From contig CAUSEC010000027.1 in assembly GCA_963530515.1 (NCBI GenBank), positions 1 to 64,000 of the forward strand: a DNA stretch of 64,000 nucleotides, read 5' to 3'. Made by a program: the position numbers and the translations under genes. Source of the DNA: CBFFRJ01 sp963530515 (GTDB taxonomy: Bacteria; Pseudomonadota; Gammaproteobacteria; Enterobacterales; Enterobacteriaceae). The notes beneath the pieces are model-generated. The model was not told where the DNA came from, made no database searches, and worked only from the letters and a program-made list of their open reading frames with translations. Shown piece after piece: positions 43,435 through 52,876 of the stretch (positions within the stretch are counted from its first letter, which is position 1; each line of letters begins with the position of its first letter).

Positions 43435-44853
43435 ATGGCAACTATTAGTTCCCTCGGCGCTGGCACCAGTATGAGTACGACGCTGAGCACATTGTATGAT
43501 GGCTTAGAGTCTGCAGAACAGACTAAACTGACGCCGATTACCGCGCAGCAGACCTCGTATAAGGCAAAACTGACCGCATGGGGTGTTGTTCAGACCTCTT
43601 TGAACAAACTGCAAACCGCGTCTGATGCGCTGAAGAACACGTCTGCTATTGCATCGGCAAAAGTGACCAGTACTAACAGCGCATTCACTGCGACGCTGGC
43701 TAACAGCGCCACGGCAGGCACCTATTCAGTTGAAGTGACCGCACTGGCCGCCGCCCAATCTTTGCTCAGCCCAAAAGTGGCCAGCAAAGATACCGACCTG
43801 GGTGATAGCAGCCTGACATCTCGCACAATTACTATCTCCCAGCCGGGTCAAACCACCCCGATGACAGTCACGCTGGCAAATGATAAAACCAGCCTTGCGG
43901 ATGTGCGCGATGCGATCAACGCCAAAGGTGGCAGCGTCACCGCCAGCATCATTAAAGCGGATGACAGCAGCTATTACCTGGCGCTGACCTCGAAAGACAG
44001 TGGTACCACCAATGCGATGACCATTTCGACCGATGACACTGAGCTGGCGAAATACATCAGCTACGATGCCACCGGCACCGGTACCAGCAGCATGACGCAG
44101 AAAGTTGCGGCTGCAGATGCGAAAGTCAACATCAATGGCATTGAGATTACCCGTAGCAGCAACACCATCACCGATGCGCCAGAAGGCGTGACGCTGACGC
44201 TCACGAAGACCAATACCGGTAGCCCGGAAACATTGACGGTAGCGAAAGACAACACCGCAATGACCACCGCTATCCAGGCCTTTGTTGATGCGTATAACTC
44301 GCTGCAAACCACCATTGCCAACCAGACGAAGTACACCGCCGTCGATCAGGGCAGCGACAGCCAGAGCACCTCTAACGGCGATCTGCTGGGTGACGGGACC
44401 TTACGTAATATTCAAACGCGTCTGCGTTCTATGCTTTCTACCTCGCAGGGTACCGGCACTCTGACCACGCTCTCGCAGATGGGCATTACTCAGGATGTCA
44501 CCGGTAAACTGACCGTAGACAGCACCAAACTGGACAAAGCGCTGACTGAAAACTCTGCTGACGTGATCTCTTTCCTGTCGGGTGACGGTTCAACAACCGG
44601 CTTCGCCACGCAGACCAGCAGTTTGTTAAAAAGCATTTTAGGCACCGATGGTTCTCTGCAGAACGCAACTGACGGTATCAACAAGACCCTGAAGAAGCTG
44701 TCTGACGATTACGATCGCGTAAACACGCAGATTACGGCCACCATGGCACGTTATAAAGCGCAGTTTACGTCGTTGAGCACATTGATCTCTTCACTTGACT
44801 CAACCGCGAGCTATCTGACCCAACAATTTAATGCAATGAGTTCAAGTTCTTAA
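43435..44853 (+). CDS. fliD: Flagellar filament cap protein FliD
   Basis: The 472-residue protein (about 468 in E. coli) starts MATISSLGAGTSM, with FliD N-terminal (residues 5-105) and C-terminal (about 230-470) domains and coiled ends (SLDSTASYLTQQFNAMSSSS). It forms the pentameric cap at the filament tip that folds exported flagellin. ATG 43435 follows GAAAGGATG. It is first in fliDST, whose products also regulate export: FliS for flagellin and FliT for FliD. Confidence 0.95.
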   Translation: MATISSLGAGTSMSTTLSTLYDGLESAEQTKLTPITAQQTSYKAKLTAWGVVQTSLNKLQTASDALKNTSAIASAKVTSTNSAFTATLANSATAGTYSVEVTALAAAQSLLSPKVASKDTDLGDSSLTSRTITISQPGQTTPMTVTLANDKTSLADVRDAINAKGGSVTASIIKADDSSYYLALTSKDSGTTNAMTISTDDTELAKYISYDATGTGTSSMTQKVAAADAKVNINGIEITRSSNTITDAPEGVTLTLTKTNTGSPETLTVAKDNTAMTTAIQAFVDAYNSLQTTIANQTKYTAVDQGSDSQSTSNGDLLGDGTLRNIQTRLRSMLSTSQGTGTLTTLSQMGITQDVTGKLTVDSTKLDKALTENSADVISFLSGDGSTTGFATQTSSLLKSILGTDGSLQNATDGINKTLKKLSDDYDRVNTQITATMARYKAQFTSLSTLISSLDSTASYLTQQFNAMSSSS

Positions 44854-44873
44854 GTTACTGATTGAGGTTTGAC

Positions 44874-45284
44874 ATGTATACGAAATCGGGAATTCAGGCC
44901 TATGCAGCGGTCGGCGTCGAAAGCGCCGTCCTTAGTGCCAGCCCCCATCAACTTGTGGTTCTTCTTTTTGATGGCGCGTTAAGCGCAATGAAAAAAGCGG
45001 CCATCTTGATTGAGCTGGGAGACATTCCCGGTAAAGGAAAGGCGCTGTCACATGCCATCAACATCATCAGCAATGGTTTGCGCGCGGGTCTCAACCACGA
45101 TGCCAGTGGTGAGCTCGCGTCAAACCTTGATAGTCTTTATGACTACATGACACGGCGTCTTTTACAGGCCAATTTGCACAATGACCTTACCGCCATTGAA
45201 GAAGTCGCAGCGTTGCTCACCAACATTGCGGACGCCTGGAAAGAAATTGGTCCAAATAATCCAAATGCGCGGGACACATACTAA
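44874..45284 (+). CDS. fliS: Flagellin export chaperone FliS
   Basis: From ATG 44874 the protein has 136 residues and begins MYTKSGIQAYAAVGVESAV, matching the E. coli FliS start; a TTG frame from 44862 is not needed. The family four-helix bundle shows LLFDGALSAM and LLQANLHNDL. It binds the disordered C-terminus of flagellin and stops premature polymerisation. GAGG lies 7 bp upstream. Its stop overlaps the fliT start. Confidence 0.94.
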   Translation: MYTKSGIQAYAAVGVESAVLSASPHQLVVLLFDGALSAMKKAAILIELGDIPGKGKALSHAINIISNGLRAGLNHDASGELASNLDSLYDYMTRRLLQANLHNDLTAIEEVAALLTNIADAWKEIGPNNPNARDTY

Positions 45285-45643
45285 TGGAAGCAAATTTCGG
45301 GTTGCTCCACCACTACCAACAACTGCTAATGACCAGTTGCACCATGCTCAACCTGGCGAGAGAAGCTCGCTGGGATGACCTGATTCAACATGAACTGACG
45401 TACGTTACTGCGGTAGAAAAGCTGACACAATTTCAGGGCGCAAGTGACGTTGCCCCTCATGTGCAGGCACAAATTCGCCCACTTCTGAAACAGATCCTTG
45501 AAAACGAAGTGGAACTGAAAACGCTACTGCACCAGCGCATGGAAGAATTACGGAATCTGGTTGGACAAACATCCCGACAACATAACCTGAATTCAGCATA
45601 TGGACGTCTCTCTGGTAATATCCTGTTCCCAAGCGAGCTCTGA
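45284..45643 (+). CDS. fliT: Flagellar chaperone/regulator FliT
   Basis: The 119-residue helical protein matches FliT in length (about 121) and position. It is a chaperone for FliD and, when free, an antagonist of FlhDC, linking filament completion to repression of class 2 genes. Its ATG overlaps the fliS stop (TAATG). A hairpin follows the stop codon. Confidence 0.92.
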   Translation: MEANFGLLHHYQQLLMTSCTMLNLAREARWDDLIQHELTYVTAVEKLTQFQGASDVAPHVQAQIRPLLKQILENEVELKTLLHQRMEELRNLVGQTSRQHNLNSAYGRLSGNILFPSEL

Positions 45644-45658
45644 CCTCGCTTTGATGAT

Positions 45659-45695
45659 GCGGGTGAATATTTAATTCGCTCACCCGCTTCATTTC
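45659..45695 (+). terminator. Terminator of fliDST
   Basis: GCGGGTGA (45659-45666) and TCACCCGC (45680-45687) form an 8-bp stem followed by TTCATTT, 15 bp after the fliT stop and before amyA. Confidence 0.65.
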
Positions 45696-45742
45696 CCCGC
45701 TTTCAGCCATACTTCGTGTGTTCTTAATCAGGAGCACGGAAG

Positions 45743-47230
45743 ATGAAAAATCCCACTTTATTGCAGGCTTTTCACTGGTATTACCCGGATGGCGGACAAC
45801 TGTGGCCAGAAATCCGTGAGCGCGCAGCAAGCTTAAACGACATCGGTATCAATATGGTCTGGTTGCCTCCGGCTTATAAGGGTGCATCCGGTGGCTATTC
45901 GGTGGGTTATGACAGCTATGACCTTTTCGACCTCGGTGAATTTGACCAGAAAGGCACGGTTGCCACCAAATACGGCGATAAAAACCAACTCCTCGCCGCC
46001 ATTGCAGCTCTGCAGGACAACGATATCGCCGTCCTGATGGACGTGGTGGTAAACCATAAAATGGGCGCCGATGAAAAAGAAGCCATTCGCGTCAATCGGG
46101 TTAACGAGCAGGATCGCACCCAGATTGACGAAGAAATCATCGACTGCGAAGCCTGGACCCGCTACACCTTCCCTGCCCGCCAGGGGCAATACTCACGCTT
46201 TATCTGGGACTTCAAATGCTTTAGCGGCATTGATCATATTGAAAACCCGGACGAAGACGGCGTATTTAAAATCGTCAACGACTACACCGGCGATGGCTGG
46301 AACGATCAGGTTGATGATGAGATGGGTAACTTTGACTATCTGATGGGCGAAAACATCGATTTTCGCAATCACGCCGTTACGGAAGAGATTAAGTACTGGG
46401 CGCGCTGGATGATGGAACAGACCCACTGCGATGGTTTTCGTCTCGACGCGGTAAAGCACATCCCCGCCTGGTTCTACAAAGAATGGATCAACCACGTGCA
46501 GGAGGTGGCTCCGAAGCCGCTGTTTATCGTGGCGGAATACTGGTCACATGAAGTCGACAAGTTACAGCTTTACATTAATCAGGTTGATGGCAACACGATG
46601 TTGTTTGATGCCCCGCTGCACATGAAATTCCACGAAGCCTCACTGCTTGGGCGCGAGTACGATATGCGCCAGATTTTCACCGGGACGCTGGTTGAAGCCG
46701 ATCCTTTTCACGCCGTGACGCTGGTCGCTAATCATGACACTCAACCGCTGCAGGCGCTCGAAGCACCGGTGGAGGCCTGGTTTAAGCCACTGGCCTACGC
46801 GCTCATCTTGCTGCGGGAAAACGGCGTGCCGTCGGTGTTTTACCCGGATCTGTTCGGGGCCAGCTACGACGATACGGGCGGGGATGGCGAGACATACCAC
46901 ATCGATATGCCGATTATCGATAAGCTCGACACGTTGATTCTGGCCCGCCAGCAGTTTGCTCATGGCGTGCAGACCCTATGGTTTGATCACCCTAACTGCA
47001 TTGCGTTTAGCCGCAGCGGTACCGAAGAGGCACCAGGCTGCGTGGTCGTGATGTCAAACGGCGACGACGGTGAGAAAACCCTGACGCTTGGGGAAAACTA
47101 TGGCAATAAAACCTGGCGGGATTTTCTGGGTAACCGGGAAGAGACCATCACCACCGACGAACAAGGTGAAGGGACATTTACCTGCCAGGGCGGCAGCGTC
47201 AGCGTGTGGGTGATTGCAGAGAACCCGTAA
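45743..47230 (+). CDS. amyA: Cytoplasmic alpha-amylase
   Basis: The 495-residue GH13 enzyme is the length of E. coli AmyA and has no signal peptide. The four conserved regions are present: DVVVNHK, GFRLDAVKH (nucleophile Asp), FIVAEYWSHE (acid/base Glu) and TLVANHDTQP (transition-state Asp). It hydrolyses alpha-1,4-glucans such as internal glycogen or maltodextrins. ATG 45743 follows AGGAGCACGGAAG. It lies between fliT and yedD as in E. coli, with no functional link to flagella known. Confidence 0.95.
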   Translation: MKNPTLLQAFHWYYPDGGQLWPEIRERAASLNDIGINMVWLPPAYKGASGGYSVGYDSYDLFDLGEFDQKGTVATKYGDKNQLLAAIAALQDNDIAVLMDVVVNHKMGADEKEAIRVNRVNEQDRTQIDEEIIDCEAWTRYTFPARQGQYSRFIWDFKCFSGIDHIENPDEDGVFKIVNDYTGDGWNDQVDDEMGNFDYLMGENIDFRNHAVTEEIKYWARWMMEQTHCDGFRLDAVKHIPAWFYKEWINHVQEVAPKPLFIVAEYWSHEVDKLQLYINQVDGNTMLFDAPLHMKFHEASLLGREYDMRQIFTGTLVEADPFHAVTLVANHDTQPLQALEAPVEAWFKPLAYALILLRENGVPSVFYPDLFGASYDDTGGDGETYHIDMPIIDKLDTLILARQQFAHGVQTLWFDHPNCIAFSRSGTEEAPGCVVVMSNGDDGEKTLTLGENYGNKTWRDFLGNREETITTDEQGEGTFTCQGGSVSVWVIAENP

Positions 47231-47235
47231 ATACT

Positions 47236-47265
47236 GCGCTGAGTGGTGGCCCGCTCAGCGCTGTC
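47236..47265. terminator. Hairpin between convergent amyA and yedD
   Basis: GCGCTGAG (47236-47243) and CTCAGCGC (47254-47261) form a perfect 8-bp stem within the 40-bp gap between the two gene ends. The T-tracts are poor on both sides. Confidence 0.55.
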
Positions 47266-47270
47266 TCAAA

Positions 47271-47687
47271 TCAGGGCTTTAACCCCACTATCGTTTTCTT
47301 CGCCAGCGCATCCGCACACTCTGCGGTGGGTTTCTCCACGCGCTTAAGGACCATGCCTGCGTACTCCAGTCGATCACCGTCGCGAGAAATACGGTAGCTG
47401 TCGCGCTGCTGGGTAATGTTCTCCAGCGTATCGCCTCGCAGCGAGAGTTTACCCGGCACGGCAATAACCCGCTGCCACTGGCGGCAATCCAGCGTATCCC
47501 CTTCCGGGGTGACAATCAGGCTGGCAATCGCTTCCGGGCTCACCATCTCACTTTGCGGCCCTTCAGACTGCCAGTAACCTGCCAGGCCTGCCGGGGCCGG
47601 ATGCTTAACAACGGCTTCGTAATTTTCAATCTGCGCACACCCGCTCAAGACCAGTAATGCACCAATAACCCAACGTTTTTTCATCAT
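47271..47687 (-). CDS. yedD: Lipoprotein YedD
   Basis: The 138-residue protein starts MMKKRWVIGALLVLSGC, a lipoprotein signal with lipobox VLSGC. The mature part matches E. coli YedD, including DTLDCRQWQRVIAVPGKL and PTAECADAL. It is an outer-membrane-type lipoprotein of unknown function, conserved at this locus. GGAGGCAGG precedes the start; either of two adjacent ATGs could be used. Confidence 0.92.
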   Translation of the reverse strand: MMKKRWVIGALLVLSGCAQIENYEAVVKHPAPAGLAGYWQSEGPQSEMVSPEAIASLIVTPEGDTLDCRQWQRVIAVPGKLSLRGDTLENITQQRDSYRISRDGDRLEYAGMVLKRVEKPTAECADALAKKTIVGLKP

Positions 47688-47884
47688 TTTTCCTGCCTCC
47701 AGAACCCCAAAGAGTTTGGCATCAAATACCGGGCGTCACCAGTCTTTCCTGTCAGCAAATCCCCCTCCTCTCGTCGATTCTTTGATGCATTCCGGGGTTA
47801 ATGTCACAGGAGCCCTGTATTATTCCCCTCCTCACGCGGTATTGACTGCATAAATAGATCCTTCTGAGTTCAGAGGCCAACGTT

Positions 47885-49090
47885 ATGACCTGGCAGCATT
47901 TCAAACAGACCTTTTTGATTAAATTCTGGTCACCTATCCCGGCCGTTATCGCCGCAGGTATTCTTTCCACCTATTACTTTGGCATCACCGGCACCTTCTG
48001 GGCGGTGACCGGGGAATTTACCCGCTGGGGCGGTCAGTTGCTGCAACTGGCAGGGGTTCACACCGAGGAATGGGGATATTTTAAACTCATCCACCTCGAG
48101 GGTACGCCGCTGACCCGCATTGACGGCATGATGATCATCGGCATGTTTGGCGGCTGTTTCGCAGCGGCTCTTTGGGCGAATAACGTGAAGCTGCGTTTTC
48201 CTCACAGCCGCAAACGCATTGCACAGGCCATTGCAGGCGGCATTATTGCTGGCTTCGGCGCGCGTCTGGCGATGGGCTGTAACCTGGCGGCCTTCTTCAC
48301 CGGCATTCCACAGTTTTCACTTCACGCCTGGTTCTTTGCTGTCGCCACCGCGATTGGCTCCTGGTTCGGCGCCCGCTTTACGCTGCTGCCCTTCTTCCGT
48401 ATTCCGGTCAAAATGCAAAAGGTCTCCGCCGCATCACCGCTCACCCAAAACGTTGACCAGGCCCGCCGACGCTTTCGTTTAGGGATGCTGATTTTCGTCG
48501 GCATGCTGGGCTGGGCGCTGTTCACCGCGATGAATCAACCCAAACTGGGTCTGGCCATGCTGTTCGGCGTGGGTTTTGGCCTGCTGATTGAACGCGCACA
48601 GATTTGCTTTACCTCTGCCTTTCGCGACATGTGGATAACCGGACGTACGGTGATGGCCAAAGCCATTATCTTCGGCATGGCGGCGAGCGCTATCGGGATT
48701 TTCAGCTACATCCAGCTTGGCGTGGAAGCAAAAATCATGTGGGCCGGTCCGAATGCGGTACTGGGTGGCCTGCTGTTCGGCTTTGGCATCGTGTTGGCGG
48801 GCGGCTGTGAAACCGGCTGGATGTACCGCGCGGTCGAAGGCCAGGTGCACTACTGGTGGGTGGGGCTGGGCAATGTGATTGGCTCAACCCTGCTGGCCTG
48901 GTACTGGGACGACCTCTCTCCGGTGCTTGCCACTAACTGGGATAAAATCAATTTGCTCCAGTCCTTCGGCCCGCTCGGTGGCCTGCTGGTGACCTATGCC
49001 ATGCTGGTCATCGCGCTATTACTGGTTATCGGTTGGGAAAAACATTTCTTCCGTCGTGCAACGCCCGTTGCCGCTAAGGAGACCGCATGA
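47885..49090 (+). CDS. yedE: YeeE/YedE (TsuA-like) sulfur/selenium transport protein
   Basis: The 401-residue inner-membrane protein is the E. coli length, with about 10 hydrophobic spans and two internal repeats, each with a Gly-Cys pore motif: RLAMGCNLAAF near residue 125 and LAGGCETGWMYR near 305. YeeE/TsuA relatives import thiosulfate through paired Cys sites, and YedE is linked to selenium metabolism in some species. It overlaps yedF by 4 bp (ATGA), and the two act as a transporter plus sulfur-carrier pair. Confidence 0.92.
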   Translation: MTWQHFKQTFLIKFWSPIPAVIAAGILSTYYFGITGTFWAVTGEFTRWGGQLLQLAGVHTEEWGYFKLIHLEGTPLTRIDGMMIIGMFGGCFAAALWANNVKLRFPHSRKRIAQAIAGGIIAGFGARLAMGCNLAAFFTGIPQFSLHAWFFAVATAIGSWFGARFTLLPFFRIPVKMQKVSAASPLTQNVDQARRRFRLGMLIFVGMLGWALFTAMNQPKLGLAMLFGVGFGLLIERAQICFTSAFRDMWITGRTVMAKAIIFGMAASAIGIFSYIQLGVEAKIMWAGPNAVLGGLLFGFGIVLAGGCETGWMYRAVEGQVHYWWVGLGNVIGSTLLAWYWDDLSPVLATNWDKINLLQSFGPLGGLLVTYAMLVIALLLVIGWEKHFFRRATPVAAKETA

Positions 49091-49317
49091 ATATCGTGCC
49101 TGATTACCGCCTGGACATGACCGGCGAGCCTTGCCCCTACCCGGCAGTTGCCACGCTGGAAGCCCTGCCTCAGCTGAAAAAGGGGGAGATTCTGGAGGTG
49201 GTGAGCGACTGCCCGCAGTCGATCAACAACATCCCGGTGGATGCCCGTAACCATGGATACACAGTGCTGGACATCCAGCAGGATGGCCCGACGATTCGCT
49301 ATCTGATTCAGCGGTGA
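49087..49317 (+). CDS. yedF: TusA-family sulfur carrier YedF
   Basis: The 76-residue protein (77 in E. coli) has the TusA fold and the signature LDMTGEPCPYPAVATLEAL with its reactive Cys in CPYP, plus a second Cys in VVSDCPQS. TusA-type proteins carry persulfide sulfur. Translation is coupled to yedE by the overlapping ATGA, so it probably accepts sulfur (or selenium) entering through YedE. Confidence 0.93.
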   Translation: MNIVPDYRLDMTGEPCPYPAVATLEALPQLKKGEILEVVSDCPQSINNIPVDARNHGYTVLDIQQDGPTIRYLIQR

Positions 49318-49363
49318 GAACGAGGTTGAGTAATCTCCACAAAAAATGCGAGCACGGACAGTT

Positions 49364-49404
49364 CCCTCTCCTCTTTGGGGAGAGGGTCAGGGTGAGGGGG
49401 AACA
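49364..49404 (+). repeat. CCCTCTCC/GGGAGAGGG intergenic repeat, terminator-like
   Basis: CCCTCTCC (49364-49371) pairs with GGAGAGGG (49379-49386) and is followed by TCAGGGTGAGGGGGAAC, a sequence class common in intergenic regions of Enterobacter and relatives. It probably acts as the 3' hairpin of yedEF. Confidence 0.6.
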
Positions 49405-49449
49405 TACGGCTCCGATGGTCATTACATTCACCTTATGTTCCTTGCTTCT

Positions 49450-50346
49450 CTATTCAGTGATAAGGCGCATATTCAGTTGCCTGTCCACGAATATACAACG
49501 ATTACGCCCGGTTTGTTTTCCGTGATATAAAGCGCCATCTGTACGTTCAAGAACTTCATGGAGCGTTTCACCTTCATGAACGCGGGTGAGCCCGCCAGAA
49601 AACGCTATTTTAATCACCTGCCCGGCGGCATAAATGTCTGTCTCTGCAACCGTCTTACGAATTCGTTCGGCAATTAATGACGCTATCCTGTCGTTAGGCG
49701 CATGCAAAAGAATAATAAATTCCTCACCGCCATAACGGAATACTGGCTCTGATTTACGGGTTCCCGCTTCGAGCTGACGGGAAAATTCGCGTAATACCTC
49801 GTCCCCGGTTAAATGACCGTAGTTGTCATTTATTTTCTTAAAATGATCGATATCTAATAAAAATAAATACAGCCCGGAGTGGTTAAATTTTTGCACGGTA
49901 GTGTCAAACGACTCGTCGAGCACCCGTCTTAGCGGTAGGCCGGTTAGCGCATCGTAGCTCGTGCGGCGTTGCAACAGATGCGTTTTGTAGGTCGCCAGGG
50001 ACTGGTTAAAAGCCAGCAACATCGCAGAGAAATCATCAAAACAGGTGGTCGATTTGTCTCCACGCTGCAAAGCATCAATTAATTCCCGGCACTGATGATG
50101 AATAGCCTGATGAGCAATATCTATTTCGAGAAGAAAACTTTTGTCGTCTCGTTCTTCTTGCAGTTTCTTTGCTATCCAGACCCCAAACTCACAGCATTCA
50201 TGCGCATTCTCGTGGGTAATTTCCGGCAGGGAGGGTTGCTTGTTCGCCACGAAATAAAGAATGTTAACCAACCATTTAAAATGGGCATCGGAGGATTTAT
50301 TTAACCCCAACAGCGTGGCATCAATATCTCTGTATTCCTTGTTCAT
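49450..50346 (-). CDS. DgcZ-like diguanylate cyclase with zinc-sensing CZB domain
   Basis: From ATG 50346 the protein has 298 residues (E. coli DgcZ has 296). The N-terminal CZB domain (about 1-125) keeps the zinc set: His in DAHFKWL (about 21), Cys in HECCEFGVW and His pairs in HQAIHHQCREL. The C-terminal GGDEF domain (about 130-298) has the active RYGGEEFIILL and DALTGLPLRRVLDESFD, closely like DgcZ (YdeH), in which zinc inhibits cyclase activity. It makes c-di-GMP, which opposes motility. A longer frame to 50415 has no support, and GGAGAAA precedes 50346. E. coli dgcZ is elsewhere, so this is a relocated orthologue or a paralogue. Confidence 0.85.
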   Translation of the reverse strand: MNKEYRDIDATLLGLNKSSDAHFKWLVNILYFVANKQPSLPEITHENAHECCEFGVWIAKKLQEERDDKSFLLEIDIAHQAIHHQCRELIDALQRGDKSTTCFDDFSAMLLAFNQSLATYKTHLLQRRTSYDALTGLPLRRVLDESFDTTVQKFNHSGLYLFLLDIDHFKKINDNYGHLTGDEVLREFSRQLEAGTRKSEPVFRYGGEEFIILLHAPNDRIASLIAERIRKTVAETDIYAAGQVIKIAFSGGLTRVHEGETLHEVLERTDGALYHGKQTGRNRCIFVDRQLNMRLITE

Positions 50347-50525
50347 CGTATTTTCTCCATAGTTGCGGGCAACGATAGTAACAAGAAGTAAATATATTTC
50401 CGTCAATAAAACCAAAGTGCTGTGTAAGTATTGTCAATACAGGCCCTGCACGACACCGTGCAAAATACGTATGAGAAATGAAACAAAACAAGGCGGGCAA
50501 GAAGCGTCAGGAGGAGAACAACACG

Positions 50526-50566
50526 AAAAAAACCGGCACTGAGGCACACACGGCACTCAGTCCCGG
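50526..50566 (-). terminator. Terminator of fliE
   Basis: On the minus strand CCGGGACTGAG and CTCAGTGCCGG pair (one G-G mismatch) around an 11-12-nt loop, followed by seven T residues, about 65 bp after the fliE stop. Confidence 0.85.
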
Positions 50567-50630
50567 AACATCGTTGGTCTGCTGTCGTGCCGCAGCAAAA
50601 ACGTCTGCCGCAACGCAACAACAAATACGA

Positions 50631-50951
50631 CTAAACCTGCATATTCATAACTTCCTGGTACGCAGAGACTAACTTGTTGCGCACCTGGATGCCCATTTGC
50701 AGGGAAATGGATGATTTCTGTAAGTCGGTCATGACATCGTTCAGCGCAACGCCCGGCTCACCGAGAGTGAATTTTTCAGCCTGAGTGCGTGCCGCGTTCT
50801 GCGTATCGCTGATTCGGTCCAGTGCGGCGTGCAATTGCCCGGCGAAACTGACCGTCTGAACGCTGTCCGCGTTGTCAACGCTTTGATTTTTAGCGATTCC
50901 TGCCGTAGCTTGCAGCTGGCTGACAACGCTTTCAATACCCTGTATTGCCAT
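50631..50951 (-). CDS. fliE: Flagellar hook-basal body protein FliE
   Basis: From ATG 50951 the protein has 106 residues (E. coli 104) and starts MAIQGIESVVSQLQATAG. The long C-terminal block FAGQLHAALDRISDTQ...AYQEVMNMQV is nearly identical to E. coli. A longer frame to 51137 has no family support. FliE joins the MS ring to the rod. It is monocistronic and divergent from fliF, as in E. coli, and the gap between holds class 2 (FlhDC) promoters by analogy, not clearly readable here. Confidence 0.95.
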   Translation of the reverse strand: MAIQGIESVVSQLQATAGIAKNQSVDNADSVQTVSFAGQLHAALDRISDTQNAARTQAEKFTLGEPGVALNDVMTDLQKSSISLQMGIQVRNKLVSAYQEVMNMQV

Positions 50952-51178
50952 GGATTTTCCCCGGATGGTTTGATACCCGGACAAGACTACCAGTTTGTCA
51001 ATGCGATAATGGCGGTAAATAACGATAAAAAACCAGGTTATTTGAGGCATAGAAAATTCTGAATCATCAAATAATGGCACAGCCATGTTAATGGATAAAT
51101 GTCGAGTTTGCCGACCCGGGAGTCTGTTTTGCTTCACTACTCAAATAACAACATCCACCCTGAGTTACGAGGTGCACA

Positions 51179-52876
51179 ATGAGTGCGACTTCAGCGACTA
51201 CGCCACAGAATAAATCTCTGGAGTGGATCAACCGCTTACGTGCTAACCCCAAAATTCCATTAATGGTTGCGGGAGCTGCAGCCGTTGCCATCGTCGTTGC
51301 GATGGTGTTGTGGGCAAAAAGCCCTGATTACCGCACGCTGTACAGCAACCTGTCCGATCAGGACGGTGGCGCTATCGTCACCCAACTCACCCAAATGAAT
51401 ATCCCTTACCGCTTCGCTGAGAACGGTGGCGCACTTGAAGTGCCTGCCGACAAAGTGCATGAACTGCGCCTGCGTCTCGCGCAGCAAGGGTTACCGAAAG
51501 GGGGAGCCGTTGGTTTCGAACTGCTCGACCAGGAAAAATTCGGCATCAGCCAGTTCAGCGAGCAGGTGAACTACCAGCGCGCATTAGAAGGCGAATTGGC
51601 CCGCACCATTGAAACCCTCGGTCCGGTTAAAGGTGCTCGTGTTCACCTCGCCATGCCAAAACCGTCTTTGTTCGTCCGTGAGCAAAAATCCCCTTCTGCC
51701 TCCGTGACGGTGAATCTTGCACCCGGCCGCGCGATGGATGAAGGCCAAATCAGCGCCGTAGTCCACCTGGTCTCCAGCGCCGTTGCCGGTCTGCCACCGG
51801 GTAACGTGACCGTAGTCGATCAGTCTGGGCGTTTATTGACCCAGTCGAACACGGCCGGTCGTGACCTCAATGATGCTCAGCTTAAATACGCGGCGGATGT
51901 GGAAGGCCGCGTTCAGCGTCGTATCGAAGCTATCCTTGCGCCGATTGTCGGCAACGGCAACATTCATGCGCAAGTCACCGCGCAAATCGATTTCGACAAT
52001 AAGGAACAGACTGAAGAGCAATATCAGCCAAATGGCGATGCCTCTCAGGCGGTTCTGCGCTCACGTCAGACCAACGAAAGCGAGCAGATTGGTGGTCAGT
52101 ATCCGGGCGGCGTTCCGGGTGCTCTGTCCAACCAGCCTGCTCCGGCCAATACCGCACCTATCTCAACGCCGCCTGCTAATCAGAATCAGCAGCAGAACGG
52201 TCAACAGAATGCGAATGGCCAACAGCAACAGACAACAACCGCGAACAGCGGCCCGCGCAACACCACGCGCAATGAAACGGCGAACTATGAAGTGGACCGC
52301 ACCATTCGTCACACCAAGATGAATGTGGGTGATATTCAACGTCTGTCCGTTGCCGTGGTGGTGAACTACCGCACGCTGCCAGACGGCAAAACAGAAGCAC
52401 TGACCGCCGATCAGCTGAAACAAATTGAAGACCTGACCCGTGAAGCCATGGGTTACACCGAGAAACGTGGCGATAGCCTGAACGTGGTGAACTCACCGTT
52501 CAACGCCACCGACGATGTGGGCGGTCAGCTCCCGTTCTGGCAACAGCAAGCGTTTATCGATCAGATGCTGGCTGCAGGCCGTTGGCTGCTGGTGCTTATC
52601 GTTGCCTGGCTGTTGTGGCGTAAAGCGGTTCGTCCGCAACTGGTACGCCGCCAGGAAGAAGCGAAAGCCCTGCAGGAAGAGCAGCGTGCACGTGCTGAAA
52701 TTGAAGAGTCGGTTGAAGTTCGCCTCAGTAAAGATGAGCAGCTCCAGCAACGTCGCAGTAATCAGCGTATGACGGCTGAAGTCATGAGCCAGCGCATTCG
52801 TGAAATGTCTGATAACGATCCGCGCGTCGTGGCGCTGGTCATTCGCCAGTGGATGAGTACTGAACATGAGCAATAA
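51179..52876 (+). CDS. fliF: Flagellar MS-ring protein FliF
   Basis: The 565-residue protein has an N-terminal membrane span (MVAGAAAVAIVVAMVLW, about 28-45), ring-building motifs in the periplasm (LSDQDGGAIVTQLTQMNIPY, KGARVHLAMPKPS), a low-complexity Gln/Asn/Thr stretch (about 325-365), and a second span near WLLVLIVAWLLWRKA. The C-terminal tail binds FliG. It is slightly longer than E. coli FliF (552), mainly in the Gln/Asn-rich loop. It is first of fliFGHIJK, and its stop overlaps fliG. Confidence 0.96.
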   Translation: MSATSATTPQNKSLEWINRLRANPKIPLMVAGAAAVAIVVAMVLWAKSPDYRTLYSNLSDQDGGAIVTQLTQMNIPYRFAENGGALEVPADKVHELRLRLAQQGLPKGGAVGFELLDQEKFGISQFSEQVNYQRALEGELARTIETLGPVKGARVHLAMPKPSLFVREQKSPSASVTVNLAPGRAMDEGQISAVVHLVSSAVAGLPPGNVTVVDQSGRLLTQSNTAGRDLNDAQLKYAADVEGRVQRRIEAILAPIVGNGNIHAQVTAQIDFDNKEQTEEQYQPNGDASQAVLRSRQTNESEQIGGQYPGGVPGALSNQPAPANTAPISTPPANQNQQQNGQQNANGQQQQTTTANSGPRNTTRNETANYEVDRTIRHTKMNVGDIQRLSVAVVVNYRTLPDGKTEALTADQLKQIEDLTREAMGYTEKRGDSLNVVNSPFNATDDVGGQLPFWQQQAFIDQMLAAGRWLLVLIVAWLLWRKAVRPQLVRRQEEAKALQEEQRARAEIEESVEVRLSKDEQLQQRRSNQRMTAEVMSQRIREMSDNDPRVVALVIRQWMSTEHEQ

